Below, piece by piece: positions 14,942 to 23,447 of a DNA stretch of 64,000 nucleotides (position 1 is the first letter of the stretch; each line of letters opens with the position of its first letter). A program made the translations under genes and the position numbers. The notes beneath the pieces are model-generated. The model ran no database searches. It saw only the letters and a list, made by a program, of their open reading frames with translations, and was not told where the DNA came from. The stretch is from Parabacteroides merdae ATCC 43184 (GTDB lineage Bacteria > Bacteroidota > Bacteroidia > Bacteroidales > Tannerellaceae): contig NZ_CP102286.1 in the NCBI RefSeq assembly GCF_025151215.1, positions 1,116,001-1,180,000 of the forward strand, given 5' to 3'.

Positions 14942-16262
14942 ATGGGAAAAATCTTAATCATCGATGACGAAAAACAGATGCTGGCATTATTGTCCCGTAT
15001 TCTTGAGCTAGAAGGTTATGAGGTATATCGAGCGGCAACTTGTAAAGCTGGTTTAAGATAATTACAGGTTAATACCCCGGAGGTTGTTCTTCGCGATGTC
15101 TGTTTGCCGGATGGTAATGGCATCGAACTTATAGACCGGATGAAAAACATATCTCCCTCGGCGGAGATTATTCTTTTAACTGCTCATGGAAAGATTGAAG
15201 ACAGTGTCTCGGCGATAAAAAGCAGTGCCTTTGATTACTTGGTAAAAGGTGATGACAATAACAGGATCTTTTCTCTTATCGCAAAAGAGATGGAGAAAGC
15301 ATCCGAAGCATTTATTGTAGATATAACTACCGAAAAACAATCACACTTAAAAAAATAATCGGTAAATCTCCGGCAATATTAGAGGCCGTTTCATTAGCCC
15401 AAAAAGTGGCAAAAACGGATGCGTCTGTATTGCAGACAGGTGAAACCGGAACAAGAAAATATGTTTTCGCACGTCTGATCCATAATGATAGCCAGCGAAG
15501 TGGGTAGACTTTTGTCGCTATAAATTGTTCTTCTTTCAGTAAAGATTTACTCGAAAGTGAAATATTCGGACACACGGCAGGTTTTTTTGCCGGGGCAATT
15601 ACGGAAACAAAAGGACTTTTTGAGGAAGCAAATGGTGGTACTATATTTTTAGATGAGATAGGAGAAATGGATATTTCTTTGCAGACCCGGTTGCTGCGTG
15701 TTCTTGAGACCGGGCAATTTATGAAAATTGGTAGTACTTACTCTAATACATGTCGATGTCCGAGTTATAGTAGCAACAAATCGCGATTTGGAACAAGAAA
15801 TAGTTAATGGAAATTTTAGAGAAGATTTATTTAACCGTTTATCTTCTTTCCATATCCATCTTCCTCCATTATGGGAATGGCGGGAAGATATTTTTTTGTA
15901 AGAGAATTCGTATCTTCTTTTTCAAAAAAATAAGGAGGGAAAAGCTTCTGATATCAGAAAAATACATGGTAGCCATAAAACGATACCCATGGAAAGGAAA
16001 TGTCAGGGAGTTAAAGAATACGGTAAAAAGATGTTTAGTTGTTACGGAGGGGGAAATACTGGACTATCAATCTCTGCCGTTGCAGATGCTGGAATTATCT
16101 GAAAATACGGGGAATAATATTGGATTGGACCTAGCCAGCGTTGAAAAGCACCACATTCAGAAAGTCCTCCAACATACCAACGGATACAAACCTGAAGCTG
16201 CTCGTCTTCTAGGGATAGGGTTAACCACGCTTTATAGGAAGATGGAAACCTATGGACTATAA
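14942..16262 (+). pseudogene. NtrC-family response regulator (putative kdp activator), multiply disrupted
   Basis: The receiver domain starts MGKILIIDDEKQMLALL and reads to an in-frame TAA at 15059, then resumes (PDGNGIELIDRM, LTAHGKIEDSV). After another stop the AAA+ domain is recognisable: VLQTGETGTRK for Walker A, FGHTAGFFAGA for the sigma-54 contact loop, GTIFLDEIGEM for Walker B and NGNFREDLFNRLSSFHIHLP, with further stops and shifts around 15500, 15740 and 15900. The last frame holds the R-finger to HTH region (YPWKGNVRELKNTVKR, then YKPEAARLLGIGLTTLYRKM). Stops, shifts and loss of the Walker A and GAFTGA residues indicate an inactive gene. Its position before the kdp operon and its sigma-54 promoter points to a former kdp activator. 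Confidence 0.85.
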
Positions 16263-16329
16263 TGTGAAGCACTTTGTTCTTGTATACCTGACAGGCTGCC
16301 TGTTTAGGAAGCTTGTCTTTCTATGTACC

Positions 16330-16344
16330 TTTTCAAAATGAAAA
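16330..16344. promoter_or_regulatory. Palindrome TTTTCA-N3-TGAAAA, candidate upstream activator site
   Basis: Perfect 6-3-6 palindrome located 68 nt after the dead activator gene and about 430 bp upstream of the kdp sigma-54 promoter. An identical-arm copy lies at 16680-16694. Confidence 0.5.
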
Positions 16345-16440
16345 AGCAAAACCAATATCCTCCATACTAACTCTTTCATATCATCTTTCTGGTTTCTCAT
16401 AGGTATTTTATTTTTCAAAGGTCATGGCTGAGGAGGGAAA

Positions 16441-16506
16441 AACGGATGTTTACCCGATAGGAAACAAGTAGGCATCGGATGGCGAACGGATACCTACCCG
16501 TTCAGG
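16441..16506. repeat. Degenerate 22-bp tandem repeat, three units
   Basis: Units begin at 16441, 16463 and 16485. The first and third share AACGGAT...TACCCG...AGG, and the middle is more diverged and partly inverted. The period matches the arrays at 32135 and 49885. Confidence 0.45.
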
Positions 16507-16679
16507 AAAATGTCGGCATATTATTCCTGGAGGATCAGTCTTTCTCGTTTTTTCAAGTACCTTTTAATTACAGACTTTATATCAAAAGGAAAAGACTCCA
16601 GAAGCCTGAAATGTGAAAATAACTCTTTTAAAGACTGGTAAGGCAAACAATATGCGATTATCCTAAAATGGAAATATTT

Positions 16680-16694
16680 TTTTCATTTTGAAAA
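16680..16694. promoter_or_regulatory. Palindrome TTTTCA-N3-TGAAAA, candidate upstream activator site
   Basis: Second perfect copy of the 6-3-6 palindrome, 79 bp upstream of the -24 element at 16774, the usual distance for a sigma-54 enhancer. A further half site lies just upstream (about 16665). Confidence 0.55.
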
Positions 16695-16773
16695 GGATTT
16701 AGTATGTTGCATAACAAGAATGATTTTGACTATATGTCTAATAAATAGATAATTACGCATGAATTAAAACTTT

Positions 16774-16789
16774 TGGCACGACTTTAGCA
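16774..16789 (+). promoter_or_regulatory. Sigma-54-type promoter of the kdp operon
   Basis: TGGCACG-N4-TAGCA matches the -24/-12 consensus TGGCACG-N4-TTGCA with a single mismatch. It lies 50 nt upstream of the first small ORF and downstream of palindromic sites and an NtrC-type pseudogene. No TAnnTTTG element is evident in the same interval. Confidence 0.75.
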
Positions 16790-16839
16790 TATAAGAAAAC
16801 GAAAAAATAAATGGTATTAACAATTTAATAAAAAGAAGT

Positions 16840-16935
16840 ATGGAAGATACGTTATCGTTTTTGTTCTTGTGTGCTACCGGTGTAGCATGCTATTGGTTTT
16901 TCTTCAAGTGTGTGGACTGGTTTGAGAAAATTTAA
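16840..16935 (+). CDS. 31-aa membrane peptide at the head of the kdp operon
   Basis: An ATG at 16840 gives a 31-residue peptide (MEDTLSFLFLCATGVACYWF...). It has one hydrophobic helix containing two cysteines, then a third cysteine and a short WFEKI end. It sits between the sigma-54 promoter and kdpF and is spaced like an operon gene (22 nt to kdpF). It resembles KdpF in size and topology but lacks the KPE motif. Function is unknown; a KdpF-like stabiliser of KdpA is one possibility. Confidence 0.5.
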   Translation: MEDTLSFLFLCATGVACYWFFFKCVDWFEKI

Positions 16936-16957
16936 TATGAGAAAGGAGAATTAAATT

Positions 16958-17038
16958 ATGTTTTTAGCACTGTTTATACTTTGTGTAGTGATTTTCGGGT
17001 ATTTGATGTATGTCCTGATTAAGCCCGAAAAGTTTTAG
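16958..17038 (+). CDS. kdpF: Potassium-transporting ATPase small subunit KdpF
   Basis: 26 aa, one transmembrane helix followed by the family signature YLMYVLIKPEKF. KdpF stabilises the KdpABC complex in the inner membrane. It begins 22 nt after the 31-aa peptide and ends 26 nt before kdpA. Confidence 0.85.
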   Translation: MFLALFILCVVIFGYLMYVLIKPEKF

Positions 17039-17064
17039 TGGTAATTAGTTTTTAAAGTAAAAAG

Positions 17065-18774
17065 ATGAACACAGAAATTTTAGGTGTAGCATTGCAGATA
17101 TTGCTGCTGATAGTTATCAGCTATCCATTAGGAAAGCATATCGCCAAGGTGTACAAGGAGGGAAATGATTGTATGCGTTTCATGGCTCCGATTGAAAGAT
17201 TTATTTACAAACTGGCGGGTATCAACCCCAACGAAGAGATGGATTGGAAGGTATTCCTGAAATCTCTGCTTATTATAAACGTATTTTGGTTCTTCTGGGG
17301 TATGATCCTGTTGGTATCGCAAGGATATCTTCCTTTGAACCCCGATGGAAATAGCGGACAAAGTCCGGACTTGGCGTTCAATACGTGTATTAGTTTTATG
17401 GTTAACTGTAACTTGCAGCACTATAGCGGAGAAAGCGGTTTGACTTATTTTACCCAGTTGTTCGTCATCATGTTGTTCCAGTTCATCACTGCTGCGACAG
17501 GTATGGCAGCCATGGCTGGTATTATGAAATCGATGGCAGCCAAAACAACTAAAACAATCGGTAACTTCTGGCACTATTTAGTGATCAGCTGTACACGTAT
17601 CCTTTTCCCGATGTCTCTGATCGTAGGTTTTATTTTGATCCTGGAGGGTACACCAATGGGCTTCGAGTCTAAAATGACAATCCCGACATTGGAAGGATCT
17701 GAACAAACTGTTTCACAAGGACCTACAGCTGCAATTGTTCCGATTAAACAGTTAGGTACGAATGGTGGTGGTTATTTCGGAGTAAACTCTTCTCACCCTT
17801 TGGAAAACCCGACTTATCTGACCAATATTATAGAATGCTGGTCTATTCTAATCATTCCAATGGCATTGGTATTTGCTTTGGGATTTTATTTGAAACGTAA
17901 AAAGTTAGGTTATGTGATCTACGGCGTGATGCTGTTTGCTTATCTTTTGGGAGTATTCTGTAACGTTCACTATGAGATGGCAGGTAATCCGAAAATTGAC
18001 GAGATGGGTATTGACCAGTCTTGCGGTGCTATGGAAGGTAAGGAAACCCGTCTGGGTCCGGGTGCAACCGCTTTGTGGTCTGTGACTACGACTGTCACTT
18101 CTAATGGCTCCGTTAACGGTATGCACGACAGTACAATGCCTCTTTCCGGTATGGTCGAGATGTTGAACATGCAGATCAATACATGGTTCGGTGGTGTCGG
18201 TGTAGGTTTCATGAACTACTATGCATTCCTGATCATTGCCGTATTCATCAGCGGTTTGATGGTCGGACGTACACCGGAATTTCTTGGTAAGAAGGTTGAG
18301 GCTCGGGAAATGAAGATCGCTACGATCGTATCATTAGCTCACCCGTTCGTTATCTTGATCTTTACCGCAATTTCCAGCTATGTGTGGGTATATTGTCCGG
18401 GCTTTGTTGAGAGTGAAGGCGGTTGGTTAAACAACCCCGGTTTCCATGGTTTCAGTGAAATGCTATATGAATATACCTCTTCTTCCGCTAACAACGGTTC
18501 CGGTTTCGAAGGATTAGGTGACAACACCTATTTTTGGAACTATACTTGCGGTTTGGCGTTGATCATTTCACGTTATTTACCAATTGTCGGACAGGTTGCT
18601 ATCGCAGGTCTATTGGCAAACAAGAAATATACTCCAGAAAGTGCGGGTACATTGAAGACCGATACCGTTACATTCGGTGTGATGACATTCTGCGTAATCG
18701 TGATCGTAGCCGCATTGTCATTCTTCCCTGCACAAACATTAGGCCCGATCGCTGAATATTTTAGTATTTACTAA
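17065..18774 (+). CDS. kdpA: K+-transporting ATPase subunit KdpA
   Basis: 569 aa, full length. This is the potassium-binding and translocating subunit with four SKT-like selectivity-filter repeats; visible filter/pore motifs include NTCISFMVNCNLQHYSGE, TNGGGYFGVNSSHP, a TTTVTSNGSVNGM segment and SSANNGSGFEG. Ten or so membrane helices are apparent. It works with KdpB and KdpC for high-affinity K+ uptake during K+ limitation. Confidence 0.98.
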   Translation: MNTEILGVALQILLLIVISYPLGKHIAKVYKEGNDCMRFMAPIERFIYKLAGINPNEEMDWKVFLKSLLIINVFWFFWGMILLVSQGYLPLNPDGNSGQSPDLAFNTCISFMVNCNLQHYSGESGLTYFTQLFVIMLFQFITAATGMAAMAGIMKSMAAKTTKTIGNFWHYLVISCTRILFPMSLIVGFILILEGTPMGFESKMTIPTLEGSEQTVSQGPTAAIVPIKQLGTNGGGYFGVNSSHPLENPTYLTNIIECWSILIIPMALVFALGFYLKRKKLGYVIYGVMLFAYLLGVFCNVHYEMAGNPKIDEMGIDQSCGAMEGKETRLGPGATALWSVTTTVTSNGSVNGMHDSTMPLSGMVEMLNMQINTWFGGVGVGFMNYYAFLIIAVFISGLMVGRTPEFLGKKVEAREMKIATIVSLAHPFVILIFTAISSYVWVYCPGFVESEGGWLNNPGFHGFSEMLYEYTSSSANNGSGFEGLGDNTYFWNYTCGLALIISRYLPIVGQVAIAGLLANKKYTPESAGTLKTDTVTFGVMTFCVIVIVAALSFFPAQTLGPIAEYFSIY

Positions 18775-18790
18775 TTGACAGATTAAGAAG

Positions 18791-20830
18791 ATGAGAAATA
18801 ACAAAGCTGCTTCTTTATTTCCAAAGGAGCTCGTTATAGAAAGTTTGAAGCAATCATTCGTTAAGTTAAATCCGCGGGTGATGTTCCGTAACCCGATCAT
18901 GTTTATCGTAGAGGTGGTGACATTCGTCATGTTGTTCGTTACTATATGGGCAGTAGCCACAGGCGATACGACGCAAGGATCTTTCGGTTACAACATGTTA
19001 GTATTTATTGTATTGTTCGCAACGCTGCTTTTCGCAAATTTCGCAGAGGCGATTGCAGAAGCACGTGGTAAAGCACAGGCCGACAGTTTGCGTAAGACTC
19101 GTGAAGAGACTCCGGCTCGTTTGTGTGTCGGTAATAAGATCGAGACTGTCAGTTCTTCTCAGTTGAAGAAAGGCGACATCTTTATTTGTGAAGCCGGCGA
19201 TACGATTCCTTCCGATGGTGAGATCATCGAAGGCCTGGCTTCTATCGACGAAAGCGCCATTACGGGTGAATCTGCTCCGGTGATCCGTGAAGCAGGCGGT
19301 GACAAGAGTTCGGTTACTGGTGGTACGAAAGTATTGTCAGATCAGATTAGAGTAAAAGTCACAACTGAACCGGGTGAAAGTTTCTTGGACAAGATGATTG
19401 CTTTGGTAGAAGGTGCTTCACGCCAAAAGACTCCGAACGAAATTGCCTTGACAATCCTACTGGCAGGTTTTACACTGGTATTCGTTGTTGTTTGCGGTAC
19501 TTTGAAACCGTTTGCTGATTATTCTAACACGACGATTACGATCGCTGCCTTTATCTCTTTGTTTGTTTGTTTGATTCCGACTACGATTGGTGGTTTGTTG
19601 TCAGCTATCGGTATTGCAGGTATGGATCGTGCGTTGTCTGCTAATGTAATCACCAAATCCGGTAAGGCGGTTGAAACGGCTGGTGATATTGATACTTTAC
19701 TACTCGACAAGACCGGTACAATCACGATTGGTAATCGCAAAGCAACCCAGTTCTATCCAGTATCTGGCATTGATGAACACTCTTTTGCACAGGCTTGTTT
19801 GCTGTCCTCTCTTTCTGACGATACGCCTGAAGGTAAGTCAATCGTAGAACTGGGACGTGAAAAAGGTGTACGTGTACATGATCTGAATACATCCGGATCG
19901 AAAATGATCAAATTTACGGCTGAGACAAAATGTTCAGGTGTAGATTTGGCAAATGGTACTCGTATCCGTAAAGGCGCTTTCGAAGCCATCCGTAAGATGA
20001 GTGAGGCTGCAGGTAACAAATACCCGAAAGAGGTTGCCGATTTAGTTCAGAAGATCACGAGCAACGGTGGTACTCCACTGGTTGTTTCACAGGACGACTT
20101 CATTATCGGTGTGATTGAATTACAGGATATTATCAAACCGGGTATCCAGGAACGTTTCGAGCGTCTGCGTAAGATGGGTGTGAAGACGGTAATGGTAACT
20201 GGTGATAACCCATTGACCGCAAAATATATCGCAGAAAAAGCAGGTGTAGACGATTATATCGCTGAGGCCAAACCGGAAGACAAGATGAACTATATCCGTA
20301 AGGAGCAGGAAAACGGTAAGCTGGTCGCTATGATGGGTGACGGAACGAATGATGCTCCGGCTTTGGCTCAAGCAAATGTTGGTGTGGCAATGAATAGTGG
20401 TACACAGGCTGCCAAGGAAGCTGGTAATATGGTTGATTTGGATAATGATCCAACGAAACTGATCGAGATTGTCGAAATTGGTAAACAGTTGCTGATGACT
20501 CGCGGAACGCTGACTACTTTCAGTATAGCTAACGACGTGGCTAAGTATTTCGCGATTGTTCCGGCTCTATTCATGGTTACAATCCCTGCATTGGCCCCAA
20601 TGAACATTATGCACTTGCATAGCCCGGAATCAGCGATCCTGAGTGCGATCATCTTCAATGCAATCATTATCCCGATTCTGATCCCACTGGCGTTACGCGG
20701 TGTAGCTTATAAACCGATTGGTGCTTCTGCATTGCTTCGTCGCAACTTGCTGATTTACGGTTTGGGCGGTGTGATTGTCCCGTTCATTGGTATTAAGTTG
20801 ATAGATATGATTGTAGGTTTATTCATGTAA
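18791..20830 (+). CDS. kdpB: K+-transporting P-type ATPase subunit KdpB
   Basis: 679 aa. P-type ATPase motifs are the actuator TGES, the phosphorylation site DKTGT with Asp306, GDNPLTA and the hinge [12 protein letters not shown], with seven membrane segments. It hydrolyses ATP to drive K+ movement through KdpA. It follows kdpA by 16 nt. Confidence 0.98.
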   Translation: MRNNKAASLFPKELVIESLKQSFVKLNPRVMFRNPIMFIVEVVTFVMLFVTIWAVATGDTTQGSFGYNMLVFIVLFATLLFANFAEAIAEARGKAQADSLRKTREETPARLCVGNKIETVSSSQLKKGDIFICEAGDTIPSDGEIIEGLASIDESAITGESAPVIREAGGDKSSVTGGTKVLSDQIRVKVTTEPGESFLDKMIALVEGASRQKTPNEIALTILLAGFTLVFVVVCGTLKPFADYSNTTITIAAFISLFVCLIPTTIGGLLSAIGIAGMDRALSANVITKSGKAVETAGDIDTLLLDKTGTITIGNRKATQFYPVSGIDEHSFAQACLLSSLSDDTPEGKSIVELGREKGVRVHDLNTSGSKMIKFTAETKCSGVDLANGTRIRKGAFEAIRKMSEAAGNKYPKEVADLVQKITSNGGTPLVVSQDDFIIGVIELQDIIKPGIQERFERLRKMGVKTVMVTGDNPLTAKYIAEKAGVDDYIAEAKPEDKMNYIRKEQENGKLVAMMGDGTNDAPALAQANVGVAMNSGTQAAKEAGNMVDLDNDPTKLIEIVEIGKQLLMTRGTLTTFSIANDVAKYFAIVPALFMVTIPALAPMNIMHLHSPESAILSAIIFNAIIIPILIPLALRGVAYKPIGASALLRRNLLIYGLGGVIVPFIGIKLIDMIVGLFM

Positions 20831-20849
20831 AAGTAAAATCAATATTAAA

Positions 20850-20886
20850 AACCTTCCTCCCTCTGTATGAAGATAGGAGGAAGGTT
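20850..20886 (+). terminator. Intra-operon hairpin between kdpB and kdpC
   Basis: AACCTTCCTCC (20850-20860) pairs perfectly with 20876-20886, giving an 11-bp stem and 15-nt loop followed by an A-rich, not T-rich, stretch. It may be an mRNA processing or stabilising element or a weak attenuator rather than a full terminator. Confidence 0.5.
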
Positions 20887-20910
20887 AAGAAAATAAAATA
20901 ATAATTCATT

Positions 20911-21492
20911 ATGATATCAAATCTTTTTAAATCATTAAGACTGACAATTGCGTTTTGTTTGTTCTTCAGTGTTTTCTACATCTTCGTTTTGTGGTTGTTT
21001 GCCCAAGTGGCAGGACCGAATAAGGGCAATGCTGAACTGGTTACATTGAATGGAAAAGTAGTGGGGGCTGCCAATGTTGGTCAGAATTTTACACAAGATA
21101 TTTATTTCTGGGGCCGTCCTTCCCATGCCGGTGACGGTTACGATGCATCCAGTTCGGCAGGTAGTAACAAGGGACCTTCCAATGAAGAACATTTGGCCTT
21201 GTTGGAAGAACGTATTGATACATTTTTGGTCCATCATCCTTACCTAACCCGTGAAAAAGTTCCGGCTGAAATCATCACGGCCAGTAGCTCCGGTTTGGAT
21301 CCACATATCTCACCGAAAGCCGCTTATGTACAGGCTAAACGTGTAGCGGACGCTCGTGGTTGGTCGGAAGAAAAGGTGATAACAATCGTGAACTCACATG
21401 TTGAGAAACCTTTATTGGGCATGTTCGGTACAGAAAAAGTAAACGTGTTGAAATTAAACGTTGCGCTTGATAAAGCTGCTGAAAACAAATAA
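20911..21492 (+). CDS. kdpC: K+-transporting ATPase subunit KdpC
   Basis: 193 aa. One N-terminal membrane helix (TIAFCLFFSVFYIFVLWLFA) and a periplasmic domain with the family blocks YFWGRPSHAG, SSAGSNKGPSN, ASSSGLDPHISP and RGWSEEKV. KdpC is the accessory subunit of KdpFABC that raises ATP affinity. It is separated from kdpB by 80 nt containing a hairpin. Confidence 0.97.
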   Translation: MISNLFKSLRLTIAFCLFFSVFYIFVLWLFAQVAGPNKGNAELVTLNGKVVGAANVGQNFTQDIYFWGRPSHAGDGYDASSSAGSNKGPSNEEHLALLEERIDTFLVHHPYLTREKVPAEIITASSSGLDPHISPKAAYVQAKRVADARGWSEEKVITIVNSHVEKPLLGMFGTEKVNVLKLNVALDKAAENK

Positions 21493-21525
21493 CAGTTATT
21501 TAATAGATAAATTAGATTTAAGGTT

Positions 21526-22296
21526 ATGAAATCATTTGTAAAAAAAGTAACTGTTTTGGCGGTTGCATTCTCAATGGCATCTTCTACGTTGGCTAATGCA
21601 CAAGAAGAGGATGGTAAGGTAAATTTTTCCGTACAGGGAGATTTGGTAAGTTCTTATATTTGGCGTGGTTTTTACCAGACTGGTGCCAGCTTTCAACCAA
21701 CATTATCTTTAGGCGTAGGTAATTTCTCTTTGACAGCTTGGGGGGCTACTGATTTCCAGGGTGCCAATTCCACGTCAGCAGCTGCGGCTAAAGAAATAGA
21801 TTTGACGGCTGCTTATACATTCGGATCGGCAGGTCCTACATTGTCTGTCGCTAGCTTATGGTGGGCAGGACAAGGTGCCGGTGACTACTTTAACTTCAAG
21901 AGCCACGAAACAGCTCACCATTTTGAAGCAGGTTTGGCTTACACTTTACCTATTGAGAAGTTCCCGCTGTCTATCACTTGGAATTTCATGTTTGCCGGTC
22001 AAGATAAAGATGAAAATGGAAACCAAAACTATTCTTCTTATGTAGAGTTGAACTTCCCGTTCACAGTGAAGGGAGTTGATCTGAATGCAACTTGTGGTGT
22101 TCTTCCATACGATGCGGGAGTAACTACGTATGGAGGTGATGTAAATAGTGGATTTGCTGTAACGAACGTTGCATTGAAAGCAATGAAAGATATCAAAATC
22201 ACGAATTCTTTCTCATTACCCATTTTTATACAGGCAATTTGGAACCCTCGTATGGAGGATGCTCATCTTGTCTTGGGAATTTCTTTAAGACCTTGA
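21526..22296 (+). CDS. TorF-family putative outer-membrane porin
   Basis: 256 aa. A signal peptide (to about residue 25, ANAQEE) is followed by alternating beta strands (VQGDLVSSYIWRGFYQTGAS, LTAWGATDF) ending in an aromatic/arginine terminus (LVLGISLRP). This matches the TorF-type small porin family found beside kdp in Bacteroidales. An outer-membrane K+ entry path is a reasonable inference from the operon position. Confidence 0.8.
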   Translation: MKSFVKKVTVLAVAFSMASSTLANAQEEDGKVNFSVQGDLVSSYIWRGFYQTGASFQPTLSLGVGNFSLTAWGATDFQGANSTSAAAAKEIDLTAAYTFGSAGPTLSVASLWWAGQGAGDYFNFKSHETAHHFEAGLAYTLPIEKFPLSITWNFMFAGQDKDENGNQNYSSYVELNFPFTVKGVDLNATCGVLPYDAGVTTYGGDVNSGFAVTNVALKAMKDIKITNSFSLPIFIQAIWNPRMEDAHLVLGISLRP

Positions 22297-22308
22297 TATA
22301 GTATACGC

Positions 22309-23430
22309 ATGGACCGAGAACAAAGTGTACAACATTTTTTGGATTTGTTGAAAAAGTCTCGTCGTGGCAATTTTAAAATCTACATCGGCATGATTGCCGG
22401 TGTAGGTAAATCGTATCGGATGCTATCAGATGCCCACCAATTACTGGAAAGCGGTATTGATGTCAAGATCGGTTATATAGAAACACATGGGAGAGTCGAG
22501 ACAGAGGCATTGGTGGAAGGACTGCCTGTCATTCCACGTCGTAAAATATTTTATAAAGGAAAAGAGATTGAAGAGATGGACTTACAGTCAATTCTCAGTA
22601 TTCATCCTGAAGTTGTTATCGTTGACGAATTGGCTCATACCAATGTCGAAGGCAGTAAGAATGAAAAACGTTGGCAGGATGTTATGGATATACTGGATGC
22701 CGGTATCAGTGTAATTACGGCAGTTAATATTCAGCATATAGAAGGATTAAACGAGATGGTGCAGGACGTGGTTGGCATTGAGGTCAAGGAGCGTATTCCT
22801 GATATCGTACTGGAGCAGGCGGATGAAGTAGTCAATATAGACCTTACTGCTGACGAACTGCTGGCTCGGTTAAAAGCCGGAAAAATATACAAACCTGATA
22901 AGATACAAACAGCATTGAATAATTTCTTTAAGGCTGAGCATATTCTTCAGCTTAGGGAATTGGCATTGAAAGAGGTTGCTTTGCGGGTAGAAAAAAAAGT
23001 GGAAAGTACTATTCCTGAGAATCTTGGCGTGCGGCATGAAAGGTTTATGGCCTGTATCAGCAGTAATGAGAAAACCCCTCGTAAGATCATACGGAAAGTC
23101 GCGCGGTTGGCTACCCGATATAACACCAAGTTCTTTGTATTGTATGTACAAACCCCTAGGGAAAGTTCGGACCGGATTTCGTTGGCAAGCCAAAGACATT
23201 TACTGAACCATTTCAAGCTGGCAACAGAACTCGGAGGAGAAGTTATTCAAGTGCAATCCCCACATATAACGGATGCGATAGTGCAGGCTTGTAAAGAAAA
23301 ACAAATCAGCACATTATGTATTGGACGACCGACTTTAAAATACCCTTCCGTTATCCTTGCTATGGTTCATTATCGGAACATGTTAGAAGAATTAGCTCAA
23401 TTAGGTATTGATTTGATAATATTAGCTTAA
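22309..23430 (+). CDS. KdpD N-terminal sensor (KdpD + USP domains) without kinase
   Basis: 373 aa, about 40 per cent of a classical KdpD. It has the KdpD domain with Walker A GMIAGVGKSYRM (residues 27-38) and Walker B-like VVIVDELAHTN, then a universal-stress-protein domain (about 245-373). The four-TM region, GAF and kinase domains are absent and no truncation scar is visible; the stop is followed 17 nt later by a separate kinase gene. In classical KdpD this half binds nucleotides and sets the K+ response. Here it probably acts in trans on the kinase at 23448. Confidence 0.92.
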   Translation: MDREQSVQHFLDLLKKSRRGNFKIYIGMIAGVGKSYRMLSDAHQLLESGIDVKIGYIETHGRVETEALVEGLPVIPRRKIFYKGKEIEEMDLQSILSIHPEVVIVDELAHTNVEGSKNEKRWQDVMDILDAGISVITAVNIQHIEGLNEMVQDVVGIEVKERIPDIVLEQADEVVNIDLTADELLARLKAGKIYKPDKIQTALNNFFKAEHILQLRELALKEVALRVEKKVESTIPENLGVRHERFMACISSNEKTPRKIIRKVARLATRYNTKFFVLYVQTPRESSDRISLASQRHLLNHFKLATELGGEVIQVQSPHITDAIVQACKEKQISTLCIGRPTLKYPSVILAMVHYRNMLEELAQLGIDLIILA

Positions 23431-23447
23431 AAAATCCTTATATAAAA

